DNA from: Patagioenas fasciata
Taxonomy: Eukaryota > Chordata > Aves > Columbiformes > Columbidae
Assembly (NCBI RefSeq): GCF_037038585.1
Contig: NC_092520.1
Location: 192,428,604-192,492,603, forward strand
Length of the DNA stretch: 64,000 nucleotides
Direction of reading: 5' to 3'
Every line of letters begins with the position of its first letter. The first letter of the stretch is position 1. Shown one piece after another: positions 10,966 to 19,800 of the stretch. Made by a program: the position numbers and the translations under genes. The notes under the pieces were generated by a model that searched no databases, was not told where the DNA came from, and saw nothing but the letters and a program-made list of their open reading frames with translations.

Positions 10966-13900
10966 TCAGCATTGCATATTTTCACCTAAAATCAAATCCC
11001 CTTGAGGTACACACCGAACTTCTCCATCCTTAAGCATCACCCACCAGGTGCTGCCAGGTCCCTGGGCAAAAACAATCCCACGAATAGGTTTGCCTTTGCC
11101 TGAGGCAGGAGTAACCCAGACTGCCTTTCCTAAAATATTTTTCATGTGTACTACAGGGACTTTATCTCCTTCTACAGTCCGTAGAATTTCTGATTGGGCA
11201 GGCCCGGCTCGATTGGTTGATCCCCTAGTGTTGACCAACCAAGTGGCTTTTGCTAAATGTGAATCCCAGTTTTTAAAGGTTCCACCACCAAGTGCCTTTA
11301 GTGTAGTTTTTAACAAACCATTGTACCTTTCAATTTTCCCAGAGGCTGGTGCATGATATGGAATATGATATACCCACTCAATACCATGTTCTTTGGCCCA
11401 ATTGTCTATAATACTGTTTTTGAAATGAGTACCATTGTCTGATTCAATTCTTTCTGGCGTACCGTGCCGCCAAAGGACTTGCTTCTCAAGGCCCAAGATA
11501 GTATTTCGGGCTGTAGCATGAGGTACGGCATATGTTTCCAACCATCCAGTGGTTGCTTCCACCATTGTAAGTACATAACGTTTACCTTGACGTGTTTGTG
11601 GAAGTGTAATATAATCAATCTGCCAAGCTTCTCCATACTTATACTTTAACCATCGCCCCCCATACCATACAGGTTTTAACCGTTTTGCTTGTTTGATTTC
11701 GGCGCAAGTTTCACATTCATGAATAACCTGTGAAATAGTGTCCATAGTTAAATCCACCCCTCGATCACGAGCCCATTTGTATGTTGCATCTCTACCTTGA
11801 TGCCCTGAAGCATCATGGGCCCACCGAGCTAGGAAAAGTTCACCTTTATGTTGCCAATCCAAGTCCACCTCAGCTACTTTGATCTTAGCAGCTTGATCTG
11901 CTTGTTGGTTGTTTAGATGTTCCTCAGTGGCTCGACTTTTAGGCACATGAGCATCTACATGACGAACTTTCACAGGCAGGCTCTCTAGCCGAGCAGCAAT
12001 GTCTTGCCACAGTGTGGCAGCCCAAATGGGTTTACCTCTGCGCTGCCAGTTGCTTTTCTTCCATTGCTGTAGCCACCTCCACAAGGCATTTGCTACCATC
12101 CATGAGTCAGTATAGAGATAAAGTATTGGCCACTTCTCTCGTTCAGCAATGTCCAAAGCCAGCTGGATGGCTTTCACTTCTGCAAACTGACTGGATTCAC
12201 CTTGTCCTTCAGTGGCTTCTGTAACCTGTCGTGTGGGACTCCACACAGCAGCTTTCCACCTTCGATGTTTTCCTACAAGACGACAGGATCCATCTGTGAA
12301 CAGTGCATACTGCTTATCAGTCTCTGAAAGCGTATTATATGGTGGTGCTTCTTCAGCACGTTTTACTTCCTCCTCATCTGGAGACATCCCAAAGTCTTTG
12401 CTTTCTGGCCAGTCTGTAATCACTTCTAATATCCCTGGATGGTTGGGACTTCCAATTCGAGCTCGTTGTGTGATCAGTGCAATCCATTTACTCCATGTAA
12501 CTTCGGTTGCATGATGTGGAGAGGGAACCGTCCCTTTGAACATCCAGCTCAGCACCGGCAGTCGAGGTGCCAGGAGGAGCTGTGCTTCAGTGCCGATCAC
12601 TTCTGAAGCAGCTCGAACTCCTTCATATGCTGCTAGTATCTCCTTTTCAGTTGGAGTATAGTTGGCCTCAGATCCTTTGTATCCTCGACTCCAAAAACCT
12701 AAGGGTCGACCTCGGGTTTCTCCTGGTGCTTTCTGCCAGAGGCTCCAGGTAAGTCCATTATCTCCGGCTGCGGTGTAGAGCACATTTTTAACATCTAGTC
12801 CAGTTCGGACTGGTCCAAGGGCCACTGCATGAGTTATCTCACGCTTAATTTGTTCAAAGGCTTGTCGTTGTTCAGGGCCCCACTCAAATTGGTTCTTTTT
12901 ACGAGTCACTCGATAGAGAGGGCTCACAATGTGGCTGTAGTCAGGAATGTGCATTCTCCAAAAACCTACAACGCCCAAGAAAGTCTGTGTCTCCTTTTTA
13001 TTAGTAGGTGGAGACATTGCTGCAATTTTGTTGATCACCTCCATTGGGATCTGACGACGGCCATCTTGCCATTTTATTCCTAAAAACTGGATCTCTCGTG
13101 CAGGTCCCTTGACCTTGCTTCGTTTTATGGCAAAACCAGCATCCAAAAGAATATGAATTATTCTCTCACCTTTCTCGAAGACTTCTTTCGCTGTGTCGCC
13201 CCATACGATGATGTCATCAATATATTGCAAGTGTTCTGGAGCTTCACCTTGCTCCAGCGTGGTCTGGATCAGTCCATGGCAGATGGTAGGACTGTGTTTC
13301 CACCCCTGGGGCAAGCGATTCCATGTGTACTGGATACCCCTCCAGGTGAAAGCAAACTGCGGCCTGCACTCTGCTGCTACAGGAATAGAGAAAAATGCAT
13401 TAGCAATGTCAATTGTAGCATACCACTTGGCTGCCTTTGACTCCAGTTCAAATTGCAGTTCTAGCATGTCAGGCACAGCAGCACTCAGTGGTGGTGTAAC
13501 TTCATTCAGGCCACGATAGTCTACAGTTAGTCTCCACTCGTCACTAGACTTACGCACTGGCCAGATTGGGCTGTTAAAAGGTGAGCGAGTCTTACTGATC
13601 ACACCCTGGCTTTCCAATTGACGGATCAGCTTCTGGATAGGAATCAAAGAGTCTCGATTGGTGCGATATTGCCGGCGATGCACCGTCGTGGTAGCAGTTG
13701 GCACCTGCTGATCGTCAACCCTCAGCAGTCCTACAACAGAAGGGTCATCTGAAAGACCAGGCAAATCAGACAGCTGTTCAATTTTCTCAGTGTCCACAGC
13801 TGCTATACCAAATGCCCACCTATACCCTTTTGGGTCCTTAAAATACCCTCTCCTGAGGTAGTCTATACCAAGGATGCACGGAGCATCTGGACCAGTCACA

Positions 13901-14157
13901 ATGGGATGCTTTTGCCAGTTTTTTCCAGTTAGGCTCATTTCAGCCTCAACAACAGTCAGTTCCTGGGATCCCCCAGTCACTCCAACAATATTGATGGATT
14001 GCGTTCCTTTATAATTAGAAGGAATTATTGTGCACTGAGCACCAGTGTCCACTAAAGCTTTGTACTCCTGGGGTTGTGTTGTACCAGGCCATAGTATTTG
14101 TACAGTCCAATAAACTCTGTTATCCCTTTCCTCCACCTGGTTGGAGGCAGGGCACCT
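10966..14157 (-). CDS. pol: Pol polyprotein: protease, reverse transcriptase, RNase H, integrase
   Basis: The frame is open for 1063 residues after the gag UAG, in the same frame, so it is probably made as a Gag-Pol readthrough product. The only start-like codon near its head is a GTG. Counting from the codon after UAG: retropepsin active site DTG at 37-39; reverse transcriptase with catalytic Asp at 250 and YIDD at 312-315; RNase H acidic residues at 622 (TDGS), 660, 684 (TDS) and 754; integrase zinc site His781, His786, Cys815, Cys818; integrase DDE triad Asp848, Asp907, Glu943 with the standard 35-residue spacing. It ends at TGA 10966-10968. No dUTPase-like domain follows integrase. The motifs and layout fit ERV-L/spuma-like Pol, and nothing looks broken. 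Confidence 0.95.
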   Translation of the reverse strand, partial: RCPASNQVEERDNRVYWTVQILWPGTTQPQEYKALVDTGAQCTIIPSNYKGTQSINIVGVTGGSQELTVVEAEMSLTGKNWQKHPIVTGPDAPCILGIDYLRRGYFKDPKGYRWAFGIAAVDTEKIEQLSDLPGLSDDPSVVGLLRVDDQQVPTATTTVHRRQYRTNRDSLIPIQKLIRQLESQGVISKTRSPFNSPIWPVRKSSDEWRLTVDYRGLNEVTPPLSAAVPDMLELQFELESKAAKWYATIDIANAFFSIPVAAECRPQFAFTWRGIQYTWNRLPQGWKHSPTICHGLIQTTLEQGEAPEHLQYIDDIIVWGDTAKEVFEKGERIIHILLDAGFAIKRSKVKGPAREIQFLGIKWQDGRRQIPMEVINKIAAMSPPTNKKETQTFLGVVGFWRMHIPDYSHIVSPLYRVTRKKNQFEWGPEQRQAFEQIKREITHAVALGPVRTGLDVKNVLYTAAGDNGLTWSLWQKAPGETRGRPLGFWSRGYKGSEANYTPTEKEILAAYEGVRAASEVIGTEAQLLLAPRLPVLSWMFKGTVPSPHHATEVTWSKWIALITQRARIGSPNHPGILEVITDWPESKDFGMSPDEEEVKRAEEAPPYNTLSETDKQYALFTDGSCRLVGKHRRWKAAVWSPTRQVTEATEGQGESSQFAEVKAIQLALDIAEREKWPILYLYTDSWMVANALWRWLQQWKKSNWQRRGKPIWAATLWQDIAARLESLPVKVRHVDAHVPKSRATEEHLNNQQADQAAKIKVAEVDLDWQHKGELFLARWAHDASGHQGRDATYKWARDRGVDLTMDTISQVIHECETCAEIKQAKRLKPVWYGGRWLKYKYGEAWQIDYITLPQTRQGKRYVLTMVEATTGWLETYAVPHATARNTILGLEKQVLWRHGTPERIESDNGTHFKNSIIDNWAKEHGIEWVYHIPYHAPASGKIERYNGLLKTTLKALGGGTFKNWDSHLAKATWLVNTRGSTNRAGPAQSEILRTVEGDKVPVVHMKNILGKAVWVTPASGKGKPIRGIVFAQGPGSTWWVMLKDGEVRCVPQGDLILGENMQC

Positions 14158-14160
14158 CTA
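14130..14160 (-). promoter_or_regulatory. Gag-Pol UAG readthrough site with a downstream hairpin
   Basis: Gag ends in UAG (minus strand, 14158-14160) and pol stays open in the same frame right after it. Ten bases further, CCUCC at 14143-14147 can pair with GGAGG at 14130-14134 around an 8-base loop. Gammaretroviruses use stop-codon readthrough stimulated by a downstream RNA structure, so this arrangement suggests suppression rather than frameshifting. The hairpin is short; a larger pseudoknot was not modelled. Confidence 0.65.
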
Positions 14161-16008
14161 ATTCCTGTTTTGCACAGTCTCTGGGTGTGAATTAGAGGTT
14201 CCTTCAAGAGCATCAGAATCTCTTCTGCTCCTTTTGTAAACTGGAGCAGCCACCTTCCTAGGAGTTTTTCCTTTTATCTCACGTACTCGTTCTTGAAGTT
14301 CTGAGGTAGGCCTTCCATGCCACTTATTCATGTTTTCTCCCTGCTCATGTAGGAAGAACCACAGTGAACCTCTTTTTGTGGGCTGTCTCTGCCTTCTCTC
14401 TCGAGATTGGAAACGCCTTCTCCTAACAGCTGAAACATAGGTTTGTGCAGGTCGTGAACGGTACGAGTCTTCTCTGAGCTCTTTGATTTCTTGCAACAGC
14501 TTTTCAAACCGGTCATCAGATTTTTCACACAGTTTCTCCACAGCGGAGACACAAGCCCGTAGAGAACCAGCAAGGCTGTCCTCAAAGTACCGGAGCTGCT
14601 CAATCACTTCATTAATTTCTTGTATACCTCTAGCCGACCAGACCATTCCTGCCAATGACTTAGCATATGCAGGTGGTGCACTTTGTACAAATCTGCGCCA
14701 CATAGATTTTGTACAATTGATTCTATCTGGGTCTGTCCCCTCTTGGCTGTTTGGTCCTAGATAGATGATCTCTCGCACAGCTAATTCTCTCAGGAACTGG
14801 ATACCTCTCTCCATAGTATTCCATTTCCCTAACTTGGATATACAATCTTCCTTGTAGGGAAATCTGACTTTCATAGCTGCCAGGAGTCGGGTCCAGAGAG
14901 TAGTGGCATTAGACTCTCTTGAAATTGCCCTATCAATGGTGGAATCTTTTGACAGAGATCCCAGCTGCCTGGCTTCACCACCTTCTAATTCAATTGTTTC
15001 TGCCCCATTGTCCCAGCATCGCAGCAGCCAGGTTAAAATATTCTCGCCTTCACGACGACTAAAGTCTTTTCGCAGATCTCTCAGCTCACCTGGAGAAAAG
15101 GACCGAGTGGTGGTCACTTCATCTCCACCCTGTCCCGATGATGATGCCTCTTGGGTTGATGTTGGCCCTGTGCCATCACCTGCTGCACGGGTAGTCTTTC
15201 TAGTGACTTTCTTACAACCAGCAACTGATGCTGATATGGGTTCACCATCATCTGATTCATTTCCAGAGTCTGAATGACTGTCACAGTGATTGCTGTGGTT
15301 ACAGCAGCAACAGTGCCCAGTGTGTGAAGACGGGGGGGCTGCCTTGTTAGCCTTTGAGGCTGGAGAGGTAACGTTATCTGCAGCGACCTTGGCAGAGGAG
15401 CTCTGCGGAGGAGCTGTAGCTTCAGCCTGTGAAGCCGCGGTTGGGGGGGCAGTGGCTGCAGCAGCAGCTTTGGCTGTTTTGCCTCTTCTCGAGCGGCTAG
15501 GAGTGCTTTTTGCTAAAGCTTCCGAAGACGCACCGCAAATCTCAGGACTAAGAAGAGACGCAAACCTCCTATTGAACCTCATTTCTCTTAACAGTAACAC
15601 AAACTGACACACATTCAGCAAACCAAATAACACCATCACAGTTCTATCAAAGCTCCAAGGGTATTCAAAGTTCTCTAAAACATTTGCAAACTGTCCTAGC
15701 GAAAACACAAAAGTATTGTTAGTCAGCCTTTCTAAATATTCGCTTGACCAATTAGCAAATATAGAGCCATTCTGCTCTTTAATCTCTCCTGGAGGTTTTT
15801 CAAGGTAAAGCAGAAGCGAGTAGAAATTCATTAGCGGCTGCAGTATAATGAAATAAACCAGTGCCAAACCACACAGAATCATCATGACCGCTGTCCAGTT
15901 TCTTGTTGTTATATAATGAATACTTCGATTCAGAAAGAAACACCAACACAGATATGGGATCAGCGAGCACAATGTAGAAAATAACTGATACAACTTTTGC
16001 CATAACAT
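14158..16008 (-). CDS. gag: Gag structural polyprotein, ERV-L type, with membrane-spanning N-terminus
   Basis: The frame is open for 616 residues from the first in-frame ATG at 16008 to a UAG at 14158-14160. Residues about 11-26, 40-56 and 123-140 are strongly hydrophobic. Between the last two lie three N-glycosylation sequons (about residues 80, 86 and 97). An Ala/Pro/Ser-rich stretch (about 160-230) leads to a Cys/His cluster at 229-245 containing four adjacent Cys, then an acidic Ser/Asp patch. Residues about 305-475 are compact and helical-looking and are the probable capsid. A charged, coiled-coil-like segment follows (about 491-516), then an Arg-rich tail (about 528-546) suited to RNA binding. 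There is no CCHC zinc knuckle. The assignment rests on position between primer site and pol plus the capsid-like part. The membrane topology is inferred. Confidence 0.85.
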   Translation of the reverse strand: MLWQKLYQLFSTLCSLIPYLCWCFFLNRSIHYITTRNWTAVMMILCGLALVYFIILQPLMNFYSLLLYLEKPPGEIKEQNGSIFANWSSEYLERLTNNTFVFSLGQFANVLENFEYPWSFDRTVMVLFGLLNVCQFVLLLREMRFNRRFASLLSPEICGASSEALAKSTPSRSRRGKTAKAAAAATAPPTAASQAEATAPPQSSSAKVAADNVTSPASKANKAAPPSSHTGHCCCCNHSNHCDSHSDSGNESDDGEPISASVAGCKKVTRKTTRAAGDGTGPTSTQEASSSGQGGDEVTTTRSFSPGELRDLRKDFSRREGENILTWLLRCWDNGAETIELEGGEARQLGSLSKDSTIDRAISRESNATTLWTRLLAAMKVRFPYKEDCISKLGKWNTMERGIQFLRELAVREIIYLGPNSQEGTDPDRINCTKSMWRRFVQSAPPAYAKSLAGMVWSARGIQEINEVIEQLRYFEDSLAGSLRACVSAVEKLCEKSDDRFEKLLQEIKELREDSYRSRPAQTYVSAVRRRRFQSRERRQRQPTKRGSLWFFLHEQGENMNKWHGRPTSELQERVREIKGKTPRKVAAPVYKRSRRDSDALEGTSNSHPETVQNRN

Positions 16009-16176
16009 CTTTAAATCAATGTAATTCACTTTGCCTTAATACCACTAAAAAATATCCGAAGCAAACAGACGCGCGAGTATCACAACTCTATGAGTTGGCA
16101 CCGTGCCAAGAAAATTGAAAGGTACGTCAGAGCAGTAGAAAAGCCAAAAATCTCCAAATTTACCCCGTTCTCTTCG
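16009..16176 (-). other. Proviral 5' leader between primer site and gag
   Basis: This is a 168-base untranslated stretch. It contains a near-perfect palindrome TTGGCACCGTGCCAA at 16095-16109 (7-bp arms, one central base), which could form a hairpin or a kissing contact for RNA dimerisation. A stop codon (TAA) lies in the gag frame a few codons upstream of the first ATG, so gag cannot extend further up in that frame. I saw no clear splice donor and none is needed, as there is no env. Confidence 0.6.
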
Positions 16177-16193
16177 CCCCACGTTGGGCGCCA
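16177..16193 (-). promoter_or_regulatory. Primer binding site, tRNA-Lys1,2 type
   Basis: The minus strand reads TGGCGCCCAACGTGGGG, starting six bases after the end of the 5' LTR. This is the known primer binding site for tRNA-Lys1,2, used by foamy viruses and some other retroviruses, and differs from the tRNA-Leu site that gave mammalian ERV-L its name. It would prime minus-strand DNA synthesis. Its position confirms the orientation of the element. Confidence 0.9.
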
Positions 16194-16199
16194 ATTATC

Positions 16200-16864
16200 T
16201 GTCGAGGGTTAAGATTGCGGGGTGACAATCAAACCCTGGCAGATGTATTGTTAACCTCCTCTCCCCCCCACTTCCCCCTTTTGCCCCTCCCTCTCCCCCC
16301 TTCCCACTCAGGACAGGCGATCGGGAGGGAAAGGAGGACAGAGAGAAGAGAGTTGGAAAAGTTAAAGATGTTTTACTAATGCTACTGATAAGAATAGAGA
16401 AAATAATACAAAATATACAAAACCAATCTTGTAAGTCTCAGCAACTGCAGAGCCAGCACCCAAAGTCCTGGATTAGACTCTGTAGTCAACCGGAGCTGGA
16501 TTCAGTCTCTCACTAGGCCTCAGTTCGCAGGGACGACCAGCAAGGTCCTCTCCTAATGTCAGCCATGAGGAAAAAAAAAGGGAAAGAGGGCAAAAGGGCC
16601 GAGATCCTCGTGATCTCCCACTTTTATATGAAGTATTCACGTGAATGCAATGTTATACACCGTTGGTCAGTCTCTCGATCACCAGTTTCTCGTTGCCCCT
16701 CTCGCGAGATGTCCATCCGTGCTTATCAATAAGTTTGCATTCCATTGCTAGGTTTAACCAAAACATGTGTCGGGTTCTCCAGGAAAATGCAGCTAATATG
16801 AAGGCTTTAGCTGACAGGCAAAAATTCACTAAAAGAGAAACTTGTTTTTAACAAAACCAGGACA
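16200..16864 (-). repeat. 5' LTR of the provirus
   Basis: This is the upstream LTR, since the primer binding site and gag lie just below it on the minus strand. Read on the minus strand it begins TGTCCTGGTTTTG and ends CCCTCGACA. A TATA box lies at 16621-16630. A block containing AGTAAA at 16352-16392 is shared with the solo LTRs further right and may include the polyadenylation signal. A pyrimidine-rich tract lies near the U5 end (visible on the plus strand as C-runs at about 16259-16310). The sequence is identical to the 9938-10602 copy. Confidence 0.95.
16621..16630 (-). promoter_or_regulatory. TATA box of the proviral promoter
   Basis: The minus strand reads CATATAAAAG inside the 5' LTR. 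The same box exists at 10359-10368 in the 3' LTR. A related TATATAA followed by the same GATCACGAGG motif is present in solo LTR B at 24673-24679, which supports a shared core promoter. Transcription would start roughly 25-30 bp further left; the exact start cannot be read. Confidence 0.7.
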
Positions 16865-16869
16865 ACATC
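16865..16869. repeat. Target-site duplication, right copy (ACATC)
   Basis: This is the partner of 9933-9937. Intact matching copies show that the two LTRs belong to one insertion and have not recombined with another element. Confidence 0.9.
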
Positions 16870-19800
16870 TTTCTTCAGAACACCAGAAGAGAGTTCAGTT
16901 CTCTGCCAGTTTCCTGGGAGCAAATTTGTTAGCAAATCTAATCTAGGAATGCAACTGACTCAAACCTTTTCACTGACATCTATGTCCTCGCGTTGATTCC
17001 AGACCATAAGCTGAGAAATCCTTAAGATGGAGATCAATAAGGAGAAGTTCTTGTAGATACCAATTTTTTGGAAGACTTCTATCTATTGCTGAAGTGTGGT
17101 AATTATGCAATAGACGAACCCAGGATGTTGTACAGGAATCTCCAACGCAGATAAGAAACAGCTAATGCCTTTGTTCTTTGAACAACCTATTATAAGATAT
17201 TTTCTGGAGCATTATTTGTTTTCCTGGTTATCATGATCATTCGGTCAAGCAGGCATATGTTCTTTCTGAGTGATACAGGCAATAAAAAGCTTTTTGTGAC
17301 ATCGACAATACTGGTCTTTCCAGTCTACAAAAGTTAATGCTGTGAAGAGAATTATTTTTGTGTATATGTTTATAGTCAAAGATTAATGTTGTATTTAAAT
17401 GTAAATTAAATAAATACCAGCAAAGGGTAGAAGTATATAAAATGATGATGCATAAATTTATTCAAGGATGGTAAAAAAAGTCTTTTATTTTCTAAAGCAG
17501 AGAGAATCCATACCAGTGTTTCAGATGGAAAAACAAAACAAAAACAAAACAAAACACAACACAAAACAAAACAAAACAACACAAAACAATACAAAACAAA
17601 ACACAACACTTCCAAGGTGAAGCTCCAGCCATTTATAATGGAAATTATGTAATACAGTGTTAGAAGTAAGAAAAAGAATAGAATTCAGTGATCCGGAAGG
17701 TCTTTCAGCTTTATAGCTCCTGACACTAAATACTGTTTCAGGGAAGTGTAGGCTGGTGATCATTCCAAGCTATGATGATTTTTTCTTATCTTCATATATT
17801 TACACCTCAATGGAGCAGCACAGATGAACTTTAAGATGAGAGCAGAGACTGCACAGGAATAAAGACTATTTTTAAAAATTTCTTAATCTCTACCCATTCT
17901 ATATTGTGTATATTTAAATTTATAATTTCTCAGAACCTAAAAAAAGATAGTTATTTCTAGTTTATCTTGCTCAATAATGATTTGGTCATCATAAGTAAAT
18001 TCTTTGTCTTTGTTATGTTCAAGTTGTCTCCTTTAAAGGATTTCCTGCTTTGTTTTGATCCTTCTCTAATTGCTGACCATCAGAATTCTGTTTTAAAACT
18101 TATCAGTTACAAAATCTTGTGATCTGATCTGTGCTTCAGTTGTCATGACAGTGATATTATAATGCTGTAGTATTTCAACATTAAATGTTATATCTTGCTA
18201 CTATCTAGTTCCTGAAAAATCTGGTCTACATGTATCATGGTGTTTATCATATTGACAAGACACAGTAGTAGTATTGTAGTCAAAAAGTGACAAGTGATGC
18301 CAATAATATTGTGCAATCTTTCTAGTAAAGTCAACCTGTAGCCCTTCCATATACAGTACCATAAACACTGTTCATCATGCTACTAGATTTGAAATCAATT
18401 CATTTCAAGAAAAATACCATATAAAAATAATCTGCACTCAGCTCAAAAGTAGTGAGCTGAATGTTCAAGTGTGAAAAGAAGACAGCAAAGGCATCCAATT
18501 TATAAAACTAATCTTTTATTGGACTAAAGTAACACACTGGGATAAGATAACTCCCTAAGTCTTTAATTTCTCAGGTTGTTAAAATAAAAGGTTTTTCTGC
18601 TGGTAGAAAAAGAAAGATAATTATTTCCCATCTTCAGTGTCCTGAAGAGCAAAATCTTTTTTCCAGCCTTGTTGTCCAGTCTGGTATTTTCAAAAGTTTC
18701 CAGGGCTGACCGAATTCCTTATAGCCTGCCCTGGGTGACTGTTACTTTATTATTATTATTATTTTTATTTTTTTCTACCTATTAGAAGTTTTAGATCTGT
18801 CTACTCTGTATTTCAGTAGAGACGTGACAATCTGTATCTTTATACTAATGATTACTTCTGGAAAAATGAAGAGGGTCAATGTATACCATCTTTAAGTTCA
18901 TTTGTTACAGAAGAAGCTCTTGAAAAAATCTCTGTGATTGAGAACATGAACCTTAATTCCTGTGTGAAGAGAAGCAATGAAGTTGTCATGGTTGTTATAA
19001 TCCAATTTAGGAGGCAGTACCCTTGAAATATTTTTACTTACTAAGCTCTAATGAGATCAAAACCCACTCTATATAGATCTTCATTATACTTGCAGCATTT
19101 TTCTTGGATATGCAGAAATGCAGAAAAATCACACCAATTGTACTATACTCAGAATGAAATCACATTACTTTCTGTGTAAGGCATTTTCTGCAAATTCATC
19201 AGTTTAGCAATTGAGCAAATGCCTTCCTATATGTAGTTGAGAGCAAACTGTGGCAATAATTGTTCCAAAAAGAATGATTTCAATTTTCTTTTGACAGAGG
19301 TGTTTTGCAGATGCTGAACACTTGCAGATGTCAGAAGTAGGCTTGTCTCACCATTGTTCAAGCAAAACTTTTTGATTTATTATTTTTCTCTTCAGGGAAA
19401 CAAGAACTACTGCTTATGTGTTCGAAGTGTCTCCATAAAGTGATAGTTTGACTCAACCTCTACAACATAAAATTACGGTAAATTAGGAAGCTTAGATTAG
19501 GTAAATTAGATAGATAATTTGAAATTAAAAGTTAGATACAACTGTAAACCCACATTTTATACTCAGACTTTTTAGAGGTTGATAATGTAAACACTATTGT
19601 GGTTGAGAAAGTAGTCTCACGGGAGGAAGTGCATACTGTGTATATTCTGATGTACAAATAACATGTCAGTGACTTGTTCATTGTTTTATCCTCTTAGTTT
19701 CCTATTTTGTTGTTAGTTCGTATTAAGGGTTAATAATCACATGATTAAAATATATATTTATATATATACACAAAATTTCTATTTACATTCTTCTTTCTCA

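Larger units (their letters stand above)
9938..16864 (-). mobile_element. Complete ERV-L-type endogenous retrovirus (LTR-gag-pol-LTR, no env)
   Basis: The element is bounded by two 665-bp direct repeats that start TGT and end ACA, and by a 5-bp direct repeat ACATC at 9933-9937 and 16865-16869. Reading right to left it carries a primer binding site, gag, a UAG stop, pol and a polypurine tract, so it is transcribed on the minus strand. I found no difference between the two LTRs. LTRs are identical at insertion, so the insertion is young. Both long reading frames are open, and all catalytic residues expected in protease, RT, RNase H and integrase are present. The pol type, the 5-bp duplication and the absence of env fit class III (ERV-L, foamy-like) elements. 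The family name is inferred from motifs, not from a search. Confidence 0.95.

Noticed and set aside
11048..15607. Many plus-strand open frames of 60-124 codons opposite gag and pol
   Set aside because: They are antisense shadows of the proviral genes and show no motifs or promoter of their own.
17406..17763. Two Phe/Cys/Val-rich minus-strand frames
   Set aside because: They translate the reverse of an AAAAC simple repeat.
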